Assembly (NCBI GenBank): GCA_016713725.1
Contig: JADJOO010000001.1
Span: 182,001 to 246,000 of the forward strand
Length of the DNA stretch: 64,000 nt
Source of the DNA: Pseudomonadota bacterium
Lineage (GTDB): Bacteria > Pseudomonadota > Gammaproteobacteria > Steroidobacterales > Steroidobacteraceae
Direction: 5' to 3'
Below are positions 1-9,157 of this stretch, in pieces. How positions within the stretch are numbered: the stretch's first letter is position 1; each line of letters opens with the position of its first letter. The position numbers were made by a program, and so were the translations under genes. The notes beneath the pieces were generated by a model. It made no database searches. It was not told the DNA's origin and saw only the letters and a list, made by a program, of their open reading frames with translations.

Positions 1-339
1 CCAGGCGATGCCGCGCGACGCTGCGTTCGGCCGCGCCCGGCTGGATCTGAAAATCCGCCGCGCGCGACAACGGCCGCAGCAGGCCGTCGAAGATGCCGCC
101 CAGCAGGTTCGGGCCCAGCGTCACGGACAGCGGGCGTTCGAGCCCGACCACCGTCACGCCTGGCTCGAGACCCGTCGTGTCTTCGTACACCTGCGCGACC
201 AGTTCGTCGCCGCGCAACTGGATGACTTCACCGAGCAGGCGGCGCTCACCGACGGCCAGCGCCTCGAAAATGCTGAATGGCCCGTGGCGCAGGCCTTGAG
301 CACCGGGCCGCCGACCCAGGTGATCCGTGCTTCGCTCAT
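1..339 (-). CDS. A/V-type ATP synthase subunit A, N-terminal part, cut by window edge, frameshifted
   Basis: N-terminus of the catalytic nucleotide-binding subunit of an A/V-type rotary ATPase. Only the first ~110 residues are inside the window, so the P-loop is not visible. The ATG at 339-337 overlaps the stop of subunit E (ATGA). The first ~20 residues (MSEARITWVGGPVLKA) are typical of the N-terminal beta-barrel. Near 279-283 the frame breaks: adding one G/C there restores PFSIFEALAVGERRLLGEV and then a GLEPGVTVVGLERPLSVTLG stretch, which is typical subunit A sequence. The single-base deletion is therefore either a sequencing error or a real lesion. Confidence 0.8.
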
Positions 340-983
340 GGAGCGCGCTCCACCCGTCGTGCCGCGGCCTGGCTCTCGAACTCGGCGAGCAGTTCGGAGG
401 CAATGCGCTCACGGGCGGCCAGCAGACCCGCGATCGTGGCATCGATGCAGGCGTCGCCCGCCCGGATGCGGAGTCCGGCGCCCAGGCCGTCCGTTGCCGT
501 GACGGCGACGTTCGACTGGCCATCGAGTCGGCTCCGCACGAGCGGGCCGACATGGGCAAGCCACTGCGGATCGACTTCCACCTGCAGCCGATCCAGATGA
601 CGCAGGCTGCGACTCGCTGACATGCAGGCGGCGTCGCACCAGCGCTCACGCGCAGCGGCATCGAGCCAGCGCGACTGCAATGCTGCGGGCAGGGCCTGCC
701 ACGCGCGGTCGAGCAGATCGCGCAACGTGGCTTGCCGGCTGCGGCGCGCCTGCGTGTCGAGCGCGGCGCGCCGCCTTGCCAGCGCCATCTCGTCCTCACG
801 CCGCGTGTCGACCACGGCCTGATGCACGCGCGTCCTCGCTTCCACTCTTGCCCGGCGGACGATATCGACCGCCTGCGTCCCGGCTTCGTCGCGGATGTGC
901 CGCGTGCGCGACTCCCGCTCGCGCCCCAGCCGACGCAGCAGCGCGGTGGTTTGTGCTTCGAGCAGGCTTTCGACATCGTTCAT
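336..983 (-). CDS. A/V-type ATP synthase subunit E (peripheral stalk)
   Basis: 215 aa, close to the ~190-210 aa usual for subunit E, which pairs with the H/G subunit to make the stator stalk linking the A3B3 head to membrane subunit I. The N-terminal ~90 residues are highly charged and Arg/Ala-rich, as expected for the long helix that coils with G/H. The C-terminal part is a mixed globular domain. ATG at 983-981 overlaps the subunit F stop (TGATG), and its own stop overlaps the start of subunit A. Assignment rests on position and character rather than on a sharp motif. Confidence 0.75.
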   Translation of the reverse strand: MNDVESLLEAQTTALLRRLGRERESRTRHIRDEAGTQAVDIVRRARVEARTRVHQAVVDTRREDEMALARRRAALDTQARRSRQATLRDLLDRAWQALPAALQSRWLDAAARERWCDAACMSASRSLRHLDRLQVEVDPQWLAHVGPLVRSRLDGQSNVAVTATDGLGAGLRIRAGDACIDATIAGLLAARERIASELLAEFESQAAARRVERAP

Positions 984-1288
984 CAGTCGATTCCCAGCGC
1001 GTTGCGCACCGTGCGCGCGAGATTGGGGGGCGTGCCCCGTCCGCGGATATCCGGAATGACGGCGAACAGCGGCGCGAGCGCCACGAGGGCGTGCTCCAGT
1101 TCCGAAACAGGCACGTAGTCGACCAGCGTGCCATCGAACAGCACGCAGTCGGGGCGCTCGGAGAACGCCTGACGCAGCATTTCGGCGGCGTCGCCCGCCG
1201 ACGCAACCCGAGTATCGACGCCGGCGAGGCGAAAGCCCGCCGCCGTCGCCTCGCCGCCGATGTAGACGACTTGTGCCACGTCAGCCAA
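983..1288 (-). CDS. A/V-type ATP synthase subunit F (central stalk)
   Basis: 101 aa, the normal size for subunit F, a small Rossmann-like protein attached to the rotor shaft (subunit D). Alternating hydrophobic strands and helices are visible (VAQVVYIGG near the N-terminus, DCVLFDGTLVDYVPV in the middle). The chosen start is TTG at 1288-1286, which overlaps the proteolipid stop at 1283-1281. No ATG is available and the protein begins sensibly with MADVAQVVYIGGE. Confidence 0.75.
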   Translation of the reverse strand: MADVAQVVYIGGEATAAGFRLAGVDTRVASAGDAAEMLRQAFSERPDCVLFDGTLVDYVPVSELEHALVALAPLFAVIPDIRGRGTPPNLARTVRNALGID

Positions 1289-1634
1289 GCCGGTTGAGGA
1301 TCAGGATCGAGACGATCAGGCCATAGATTGCGATGCCCTCCGCGAGTCCGACCATCACGAGCACCCGGCCGAAGAGGTCAGGCTTCTCTGCAAGAGTGCC
1401 GAGGGCGGCGGTGCCGACCTGCGCCACCGCGTAACCCGCGCCAAGCGCCGCGAGCCCCGCTGCAAGTGCGGCAGAGGCAAAGCCCCAGCGGAGTACGTCG
1501 GGATCGGGTGGCACGACGGCAGCCGTCTCCGCTGCGAGTGCGGGCCAGGCGGCTATGAGTGTGAACGTAGCCACCGCGACGGTTGCCGTCGTTATCGTGG
1601 CGAGGGCAAGGATCCAGCGTGCGGGCAGTTTCAT
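1281..1634 (-). CDS. A/V-type ATP synthase subunit K (c-ring proteolipid)
   Basis: 117 aa membrane proteolipid that forms the ion-translocating rotor ring. Residues ~8-35 form a hydrophobic N-terminal segment ending near AALAAET, a likely signal peptide, as in the Thermus-type proteolipid. Two transmembrane helices follow (about 50-75 and 88-115). Helix 2 carries the expected ion-binding glutamate in GLAEGIAIYGLIV and helix 1 carries GAGYAVAQVG. It is a single hairpin, not the duplicated eukaryotic form. ATG at 1634-1632 overlaps the subunit I stop. Whether it moves protons or sodium cannot be decided from this sequence. Confidence 0.88.
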   Translation of the reverse strand: MKLPARWILALATITTATVAVATFTLIAAWPALAAETAAVVPPDPDVLRWGFASAALAAGLAALGAGYAVAQVGTAALGTLAEKPDLFGRVLVMVGLAEGIAIYGLIVSILILNRLG

Positions 1635-3466
1635 GGCGTGCCTCCGGGAAGCGAAGACGGCGGCGGCGTGAGCGGTTCGAAGCGTCGACCGCGCGCCGTC
1701 AGGAAGCGGATGAAGAATTCGAACAGCACGAGGCGTGTCGTCTGGATGCTGACGACGAGGCCTTCGAGCGCAATGATTGCCGCGTTGCCGATGATCAGGA
1801 CCGGCCAGTACCCCGGGCCCGCGGCTTCAGCCATGCCGACGATGGCCGAGCACAGTCCCGCGTGCGCCAGCGCAAACGCGCCGACGCGCACGAACGAAAC
1901 CGTGTTGACGCCGAGCTGCAGCAGTCGCTCCACCAATTCACCCGCAGCGCGCCCCACGGCCGCGATGCGTGCCGCGGGAGTGGTGAACGCTGCACCAGCC
2001 AACGACCACGCGATGCCAATCGGCAGCAGCCACAGGGTGCTCAGGTCGATCGCGGCGCCGACCAGTCCGAGGTAGGCGACGAGCAAGCCCGCGTCGCAGA
2101 ACAACCAGTGCCGCAACTGTCCACGCCAGAGGTACTGCAGCGCATCGAGTGCGAGACCGAGCACGAGCGTCGCGACGCCGAAGCCGAGCGCCACGGCCAG
2201 GACCGGCAGCGGCTGCGACAATGGGTGCAGCCAGAGCGCAGGCACGACGTCCTCGCGCGCAAACACGCTGCCGAAGGCGAAGCCGAACACCATGGCGACC
2301 AGTCCGCCCGGCAACAGCAGGCGCAGCGCAGGCACGTGTTTGCCCAGGAAGAAACCTGCGAGTGCGACGATGGCGCCCTGCGCTACATCGCCGAACATGA
2401 AGCCGAACATCAGGGGAGCGAGGATTGCGACCAGCAGGCTCGGATCCGCGTCCCCCGCGGCTGGCACGCCCATCATGCCAGTCATGGTTTCGAACGGACG
2501 CGCCCAGCGCGGGTTGCGCAGGACGGACGGAGCCACCGTACCGGCCGGCGCGTCCGTCATGCGCAACAGGTAGTGCAGGCCTTGCTGGTCGAGTGCTGCG
2601 CGCAGTCCGCAATCGTCACGCGCCGCGCACCAACCGGTGATCCAGGCGAAATGCTCCGTCACGGGGAGTTCCGGCACGTGCGTCACGACCCATGCGGCCA
2701 GCGCGACCTCGCCAAGGGCTGCCGACACCTCGTGCTCTGCGTCGAGCCTGGCCAGCGCGGCACGTGCCGACGATTCCCTGGTGTCGAGCGCCGTGCGTCG
2801 TTGCTGCAGGTTCGCAAGCAATTCGCCCGGGTCCTGTGGCAGGTCCGCCGGGATCGCGACGCGATGCACCTTGCGCGCCGCCAATGCGGCGTCGAGCTCA
2901 CTCATGTCTTCGCCGGGGCCGACGGCGAGGAGGTAGGTTTCATGGCCGGATTCCGGCGTCCACAGCTGGTGGATCAATGCTGGCGGCAATGACAGCGCCG
3001 GCGTGTCGGGCGGCAGCACGTAGATGCGGCTCGCGAGCACGGGTCCGGCCGACGCCATGCGATCGAGCCGCGGCAGTGCCGGTCCAGCGATTTCGGACAA
3101 GCGCTCGAGCGTGCCGATTTCCGCCCGTTCGAGCGCGAGCGCCTCGAGTTCGGCGACGACTGGCTCCGCCAGAGTCGCCCAGGTTCGCAGTTTGCCGAGC
3201 GCGGCCTGTGGTGCATCGACGAGTGCGTGCTCCGCATTCACCGTGCATGGCAGCGCAGCCGGCCACCACGGCCGGAAGCGGCGCGCGAGCAGTTCGAACT
3301 CGTCGAGCACGCGCTTCAGGTCGCCGAGCGGCAGGCGTGATTCGGCACGACTGTAGGCTTGCAGCTCGACCGACCGCGTCCGCGCGAGGCAATCGAGGGC
3401 TGCGCCGAGTTCCTCGCGCGAGGTGAGCAGTTCGAACCAGCGGGCAGTGGCGGAGCGCAGGCTCAT
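1631..3466 (-). CDS. A/V-type ATP synthase subunit I (membrane stator, a-subunit)
   Basis: 611 aa, start ATG 3466-3464, overlapping the subunit C stop (ATGA). The frame stays open far upstream, but the start of family-like sequence (MSLRSATARWFEL) is at this ATG. The N-terminal ~330 residues are a soluble, partly coiled-coil cytoplasmic domain that contacts the peripheral stalks. The C-terminal ~270 residues hold about seven to eight membrane helices, including PLMFGFMFGDVAQGAIVAL, which is characteristic of the family, and a final helix group with arginine-bearing segments that forms the ion half-channels against the K ring. Confidence 0.88.
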   Translation of the reverse strand: MSLRSATARWFELLTSREELGAALDCLARTRSVELQAYSRAESRLPLGDLKRVLDEFELLARRFRPWWPAALPCTVNAEHALVDAPQAALGKLRTWATLAEPVVAELEALALERAEIGTLERLSEIAGPALPRLDRMASAGPVLASRIYVLPPDTPALSLPPALIHQLWTPESGHETYLLAVGPGEDMSELDAALAARKVHRVAIPADLPQDPGELLANLQQRRTALDTRESSARAALARLDAEHEVSAALGEVALAAWVVTHVPELPVTEHFAWITGWCAARDDCGLRAALDQQGLHYLLRMTDAPAGTVAPSVLRNPRWARPFETMTGMMGVPAAGDADPSLLVAILAPLMFGFMFGDVAQGAIVALAGFFLGKHVPALRLLLPGGLVAMVFGFAFGSVFAREDVVPALWLHPLSQPLPVLAVALGFGVATLVLGLALDALQYLWRGQLRHWLFCDAGLLVAYLGLVGAAIDLSTLWLLPIGIAWSLAGAAFTTPAARIAAVGRAAGELVERLLQLGVNTVSFVRVGAFALAHAGLCSAIVGMAEAAGPGYWPVLIIGNAAIIALEGLVVSIQTTRLVLFEFFIRFLTARGRRFEPLTPPPSSLPGGTP

Positions 3467-4230
3467 GCGGGCCCCGGCACGACGACGGCGCGACGCATTA
3501 CGCCACCGCGCAATCCGAGCAGGCCGAGCGCTTCGAGGCCCAGGTATGCGACGGCCGCCGCTGGTGAGAGTGGGTGACGGCGGAATGTGCGCAGCAATCG
3601 GTACGACAACGACTCGTGCAGCTCCCTGCTGTCTCCGCCGACCGCTTCCCGCAGCTTCGCGTCGAGCAAGGCGACATCGCGCACGATCCTGTCCATGGCT
3701 CGTACGTGACGACTGCCCGCGGGCCACAGCGTCCGCCAATGGCCGAGCCAGGCGACCGTGACGTCGCTGGCGCCTGCTTCGAGCGCAGGACGGAACGGCT
3801 GCAGCCTGGAAGCGGCGAGTGCTGCGCCGCGCAGCGCAGGGTCCAGCGCAACGATGCGGCCCAGCACCGGATCCGCTCGAGTCCATGCGGGAGGCCGGCC
3901 GCCACGGGTAAGTTTCTGCAGTGCGGGCAGGTAGGGCAGCCAGCGCATCCAGCGGATGGCTTCCTGCCAGGGCGTGGGTTGCCAGCGTGCCACTTCGTCG
4001 ACGAGTGCTGTCCACTCGTAGCGCAAGTGTCGTTCCAGTTCGTGGGGATCCATGCCGGGCGCCAGGCGTGTCGTGTAGCGTCGCTGCGGAGAAGTGCGCA
4101 CTGCACTGAGGAAACCCGCGAGATCGCGGGCAGCGTTCGCGCTCTGCAAGGCGGCGGGATCGGCGGATTGACCGAAACGCGCCTGCAGACGGGCCTGGGA
4201 ATACGCGAAATGGCCGCTGCCCGCGCTCAC
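3463..4230 (-). CDS. A/V-type ATP synthase subunit C (rotor-ring adaptor)
   Basis: 255 aa, Arg/Ala/Leu-rich and all-helical in appearance, starting MSAGSGHFAYSQARLQARFG. Openings of this kind, with repeated YxxARL-type helices, are typical of V-type subunit C/AC39, which sits on the K ring as a socket for the central shaft. The family is usually ~320-350 aa, so this one is short. Start is GTG 4230-4228, overlapping the upstream stop (GTGA). Function is inferred from position between the H/G-like gene and subunit I. Confidence 0.7.
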   Translation of the reverse strand: MSAGSGHFAYSQARLQARFGQSADPAALQSANAARDLAGFLSAVRTSPQRRYTTRLAPGMDPHELERHLRYEWTALVDEVARWQPTPWQEAIRWMRWLPYLPALQKLTRGGRPPAWTRADPVLGRIVALDPALRGAALAASRLQPFRPALEAGASDVTVAWLGHWRTLWPAGSRHVRAMDRIVRDVALLDAKLREAVGGDSRELHESLSYRLLRTFRRHPLSPAAAVAYLGLEALGLLGLRGGVMRRAVVVPGPA

Positions 4231-4559
4231 GCCGACTCATCCGTGGTCAGCCGTTCGGCGACCACCGCGAGCGCACAGGCCGCCACGGCGCCCAGTGCGG
4301 CCGCGTCGAGGGTCTCGATGGACGCATTCGCATCAAGTTGCGCAAGTCGTCCTGCGAGGCGCACCTGCGCCCGCTCGTGCAGCCGCATCACTCGCTGTCG
4401 TGCAGTCTCGAGAATCTCGCGCCGCTTTTCGCGCGCTGCGTCGATGCTCGACCGGGCGGCAGTCTCGGCTGCGACGATCGTCAGCGCGGCGGCGTGCTCG
4501 GCTTCGAGCACGCGGTCGATCGCATCGGCAACGGTTCGGTCTGGTGTCGTTGTTGTCAT
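4227..4559 (-). CDS. A/V-type ATP synthase subunit H/G-like peripheral stalk protein
   Basis: 110 aa, first gene of the ATPase operon. Residues ~15-75 are an uninterrupted Ala/Glu/Arg-rich helix (EAEHAAALTIVAAETAARSS, REKRREILETARQRV), the signature of the stator coiled-coil partner of subunit E. The C-terminus is Ala-rich and hydrophobic. ATG 4559-4557. About 180 bp separate it from the pilZ gene upstream on the same strand, and that gap should contain the operon promoter, although no convincing -10/-35 pair was found. Confidence 0.7.
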   Translation of the reverse strand: MTTTTPDRTVADAIDRVLEAEHAAALTIVAAETAARSSIDAAREKRREILETARQRVMRLHERAQVRLAGRLAQLDANASIETLDAAALGAVAACALAVVAERLTTDESA

Positions 4560-4739
4560 CGCCGCAGGAACGCATCGCAGCGGCGGCGCGGGTGAGCCTC
4601 ACGCTCGTCCGAGCGAAACAGGTCCGAACCCTGACATTAGGCCCGGTGCGGGAACGATGAATCGGGGGTAGTGCCTACCGGCACTGCGCGTTGCGTAACT
4701 GCGGCAAACCCAGCCGCGGACGCACCGGCCGGGGTGCGT

Positions 4740-5012
4740 TCAGCTGCCGTGGTTCTGCATCATCAGGCCGGTGCCGCCGCGCGAAACGTGCGCGACGACC
4801 GCGGTGCGGCGATGCAGCTTGGTGATGGTGCCGAGGCTGATGGCGAACGCCAGTTCGACGGTCTGGCCCTTGCGCAGGCCCATGTCGCCGGTCTCGACGA
4901 ACACACCGGTGGCGCTCAGGTTGCGCGCGCGGCAGAGACGGCGGTGACTGCCCGGCAGGAGCACGTACACGGTGGTGCGCGCTCGGTGGCGCGTTGTCAG
5001 TCTTCTCTCCAC
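4740..5012 (-). CDS. PilZ-domain protein (putative c-di-GMP binder)
   Basis: 90 aa, GTG start at 5012-5010. A stand-alone PilZ domain fits the size. The N-terminus has an Arg-rich RRLTTRHRAR stretch matching the RxxxR half of the c-di-GMP motif, followed ~20 residues later by RNLSATGVFVE, which matches the (D/N)xSxxG half. The beta-strand pattern after it (KGQTVELAFAI, RTAVVAHVSRGG) also fits. The effector target is unknown. It lies upstream of the V-ATPase operon on the same strand, but the 180-bp gap makes co-transcription uncertain. Confidence 0.75.
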   Translation of the reverse strand: MERRLTTRHRARTTVYVLLPGSHRRLCRARNLSATGVFVETGDMGLRKGQTVELAFAISLGTITKLHRRTAVVAHVSRGGTGLMMQNHGS

Positions 5013-5224
5013 GGCTCCGCGTCTTCTCTTTTCTATGCGATGCGTAGGGCTCTTGCCGCGCCATTATGCACGGCCCGGGTCAGGAGGGAAGAGGCCCTGG
5101 CATGTGTCTCGGCGTTATGTCTATTGCAGCGTCAGCTATGCTGCGAGCCGTCAGCAGATACAGGCCCGAATGCGCAGCCAAATGAAAGGCGACCAGGGCG
5201 ATTTCGAACTCCTCGCCGATCGGC

Positions 5225-6052
5225 GTGTTCGACTCCGGCGTCGGCGGCTTGACCGTCCTGCGCGCCTTGCTCGACCGGTTGCCCGGCGAAGACTTCGTGT
5301 ATCTCGGCGACACCGCGCGGCTGCCGTACGGCACCAAGAGTCCCGCGTCGATCCGGCAGTATTCCCTCCAGGCTGCACGCCTGCTGCACGAGCGCGGCGT
5401 GAAATGTCTCGTCGTCGCATGCAACACCGCATCGGCCAATGCACTCGATGCGCTCACGCGTGAATTCGAGCCAGTGCCGGTCATCGGCGTGCTCGAGCCG
5501 GGCGCCGCTGCAGCGTGCCGGGCGACTCGCTCCGGGCGCATAGCAGTGCTCGCGACGGAGAGCACGGTGCGCGGTGGCGCCTACCAGGCAGCGATCACAC
5601 GCAGGCGACCCGACGCCATCGTCACTGCGCGCGCTTGTCCCATGTTCGTCGCGTTGGCGGAAGAGGGCTGGATGGACGGCCCGATCGTCGAAGCCGTGAT
5701 TCACCGCTATCTGGACGAGATCTTCGTCGTGGGTGCGGTGGCCGCGCGTCCCGACACGCTCGTGCTCGGCTGCACGCACTTCCCGGTGCTCGCGCCCGCG
5801 CTGCGCAAGGTACTGGGACCCGACGTCGCGATCGTCGATTCGGCGGCGACGACGGCTGCTGCGCTGGCGGAAGTGCTGGCCGAGCGTGGCGTGCTGCGTC
5901 ACGATCAAGCCGCTGGCAGCGTCGCACTGCTCGCGACCGATGGCCCCGAACGCTTTGCGCGGGTCGGGGCCGTGTTTCTCGACCGGCCCCTGGCACCGGC
6001 TGACGTCGAGATCGTCGACCTCGCGTTCTTGCCAGCGCCGCCAGGCGCCTGA
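5225..6052 (+). CDS. murI: glutamate racemase
   Basis: Interconverts L- and D-glutamate, supplying D-Glu for peptidoglycan. Key residues are visible: FDSGVGG with its catalytic-region Asp, the first catalytic Cys in VACNTAS and the second in LGCTHFP. The annotated GTG start at 5225 yields 275 aa but drops the SPIG residues (5213-5224) that normally precede VFDSG. The frame is open back to a stop at 5183 with no ATG/GTG/TTG. An ATG at 5182 lies one frame away, so either a rare start (ATT 5201) is used or a single-base indel lies near 5190-5210. Confidence 0.9.
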   Translation: MFDSGVGGLTVLRALLDRLPGEDFVYLGDTARLPYGTKSPASIRQYSLQAARLLHERGVKCLVVACNTASANALDALTREFEPVPVIGVLEPGAAAACRATRSGRIAVLATESTVRGGAYQAAITRRRPDAIVTARACPMFVALAEEGWMDGPIVEAVIHRYLDEIFVVGAVAARPDTLVLGCTHFPVLAPALRKVLGPDVAIVDSAATTAAALAEVLAERGVLRHDQAAGSVALLATDGPERFARVGAVFLDRPLAPADVEIVDLAFLPAPPGA

Positions 6053-6073
6053 CGCTGCGTTCCGCGCCTTCGG

Positions 6074-7074
6074 TCAGGGGTCGCAGTCGAGGGTCGCCAT
6101 GCCGGCTGGCAAGTAACGCGCGCCGGCGACGTTGCCCGGCGCAAAAACCTGGTCGAGCAGGAACTGGTCGCAGGAAGCCAGCTGGACTTTGGTCGCCGCC
6201 AGGTTCTCACGCAGGCGGGTGCGGCGCGTGGTGCCGAAGATCGGCACGATGTCCGTTCCCTGGGCCAACAACCAGGCGAGCGCGACCTGGCCGGGGGTAG
6301 CCCGGGCCCGTACCGCCACACTTTCCAACTTTTCGAGCAGTCGCAGGTTCGCGTCGAAATTGCCGTCCTGCAGCCGCGGGTGATTGCGCCGGTAATCGCC
6401 TTCGGGATATTCCTCGGCCCGGCTCCGCTGGCCAGCCAGGAAGCCGCGGCCGAGCGGGCAATAGGGCACCAGGCCGATGCCGAGTTCACGGCAGGCGGGT
6501 AGCACCCAGCGCTCAACCCCTCGTTCGAAAAGGGAATATTCGGATTGGAGGACGCTGATCGGGTGCACGGCGTGGGCCCGCCGCAGGGTCGCGGCACTGG
6601 CCTCCGACAGCCCCAGGTAGCGCACCTTGCCTGCCCGGACAAATTCCGCCATGGTCCCGACGACCTCTTCGATCGGCACGTTCGGGTCTACCCGGTGCTG
6701 GTACAGCAGGTCGATCCGGTCGGTCTTGAGCCGGCGCAGGCACTGCTCGACGACCTCACGGATGTGCTCCGGACGGCTGTCCAACCGCCAGCCGGAGCCG
6801 GCGGCCTGGGTCAAGTCGAAGCCGAACTTGGTGGCCAGCACAACTTTTTCGCGTCGGGAGCCGCCGAGACCCGCCCGAGCAGCTCCTCGTTCGTGAACGG
6901 CCCGTAGACTTCGGCGGTGTCGAACAGCGTCACCCCGGCTTCGACTGCCTCGATCAGGGTCGCCTCGCACTCGGCAGCGTCGGCTCCGGTCTTATATATG
7001 CCGGTCATCCCCATGCAGCCGAGACCGAGGGCGGCAACTTCCAGGCCCTGTCGGCCGAGCTTGCGGGTTTCCAT
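6074..7074 (-). CDS. aldo/keto reductase, frameshifted
   Basis: NAD(P)H-dependent carbonyl reductase of the AKR superfamily. ATG 7074-7072 gives METRKLGRQGLEVAALGLGC, then the tetrad Asp and Tyr in FDTAEVYGP. The frame breaks near 6868, where CGGGTC lacks one G relative to the frame that continues LGGSRREKVVLATKFGF (catalytic Lys) and LYQHRVDP (catalytic His). The C-terminus contains the NADP-site segment VPIFGTTRRTRLRENL. The 1001-bp span is one base short of a whole number of codons, consistent with a single deletion. Physiological substrate unknown. It converges with murI. Confidence 0.85.
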
Positions 7075-7109
7075 TGGGTCCTCCAGTTGGCCTGGCGATG
7101 GTTTTTGGA

Positions 7110-7138
7110 TTGACACGGCCGCTCGGTCCCCCGAGAAT
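7110..7138 (+). promoter_or_regulatory. sigma70 promoter of the tRNA-tufB operon
   Basis: A perfect -35 TTGACA (7110-7115) is separated by 17 bp from GAGAAT (7133-7138), followed by a GC-rich discriminator and the first tRNA about 18 bp downstream. This is the arrangement expected for a strong, stringently controlled stable-RNA promoter. Confidence 0.65.
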
Positions 7139-7156
7139 ACGCGGCTCTCTGTTCGC

Positions 7157-7242
<86 letters not shown>

Positions 7243-7312
7243 GTACCAGAGAGTAGCGGGGTGGTGTGGGTCTTCGCGACCAGACTGGGCGACCTGAAAC
7301 CGGCGAGCGCAT

Positions 7313-7386
<74 letters not shown>

Positions 7387-7427
7387 ACCGGAATGCCGAG
7401 GGACGGGTTCTTGAGTTTGAAGAGACG

Positions 7428-7503
7428 GCCCACGTAGCTCAGTCGGTAGAGCACGTCCTTGGTAAGGACGAGGTCACCGGTTCGATTCCGGTCGTGGGCT
7501 CCA
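7428..7503 (+). tRNA. tRNA-Thr (GGT)
   Basis: GCCCACG (7428-7434) pairs with CGTGGGC (7493-7499), with encoded CCA at 7501-7503. Anticodon GGT at 7461-7463 in a seven-base loop with a CGTCC/GGACG stem. T-loop GGTTCGATTCC. Last tRNA before tuf. Confidence 0.96.
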
Positions 7504-7506
7504 GGC

Positions 7507-7649
7507 AAGGGGATGGGGGTTAGGGAATAGGGACTAGCGAGGGGTTAGGGGTTAGGGGATAGGGGTTAGTCGGAGCGTCGCCCTGGCGACGAAGTACGAA
7601 CTGATTTGCTGTCACTGTCCTGCCGACTATCCCCTATCCCCTAACCCCT
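7507..7649 (+). repeat. G-run inverted repeat R1 (tRNA-Thr/tuf gap)
   Basis: The left arm 7507-7573 is a string of G-runs separated by TTA/ATA. The right arm 7623-7649 is its C-run complement: 7547-7573 pairs with 7623-7649 with one mismatch, ending in TTAGTCGG/CCGACTAT. The ~50-nt loop contains a second perfect hairpin, CGTCGCC-CT-GGCGACG (7576-7591). The left arm holds more than four GGG(G) runs with short spacers, so it is G-quadruplex competent. It lies inside the tRNA-tuf transcription unit. Confidence 0.85.
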
Positions 7650-7687
7650 GTTGAATAGATTGACGAATTTTTTAGAGGTAATCGGTC

Positions 7688-8878
<1,191 letters not shown>

Positions 8879-8962
8879 GGGGATAGGGGTTAGGGGATAG
8901 GGGCTGGTCGATCACTCGACGCTCCGTTCCGACTAACCCCCAACCCCTGGCCCCTAATCCCT
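8879..8962 (+). repeat. G-run inverted repeat R2 (tuf/tRNA-Trp gap)
   Basis: Begins at the tuf stop. Left arm 8879-8910 (GGGGATA/GGGGTTA units ending CTGGTCG), 19-nt loop, right arm from 8930 (CGACTAACCCCC then CAACCCC, TGGCCCC units). The arms pair imperfectly, and the inner CGACTAA boundary is shared with the repeat at 60147-60268. It could act as the tuf terminator, although no U-tract follows. Confidence 0.8.
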
Positions 8963-9008
8963 TTGTCAAGAGGGTTCGTTCAGTCCTTCGGCGAAGTTTG
9001 CGAAGCAC

Positions 9009-9084
9009 AGGCCAGTAGCTCAATTGGCAGAGCGGCGGTCTCCAAAACCGCAGGTTGGGGGTTCGATTCCCTCCTGGCCTGCCA
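9009..9084 (+). tRNA. tRNA-Trp (CCA)
   Basis: AGGCCAG (9009-9015) pairs with CTGGCCT (9074-9080), with discriminator G and encoded CCA at 9082-9084. Anticodon loop 9040-9046 with CCA at 9042-9044. Directly precedes secE, the conserved proteobacterial arrangement. Confidence 0.96.
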
Positions 9085-9157
9085 GTCGATGAGCGGACAG
9101 CGGCGGCGCGTGCGGGCAAACAGCGGACAAAGGACGGGTCGGACCCGGCGTGAGCGA

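Noticed and set aside
4670..4685. AGTGCC/GGCACT hairpin as terminator of pilZ
   Set aside because: Six-base stem with no T-run on the minus strand; too weak to call.
4675..5064. 129-codon minus-strand frame overlapping pilZ
   Set aside because: Arg/Pro/His-rich alternative frame of the PilZ gene; the PilZ frame has the motifs.
7507..7649. Telomere or linear-replicon end suggested by TTAGGGG-like repeats
   Set aside because: The arrays are short, internal, in both orientations within each element and surrounded by chromosomal genes.
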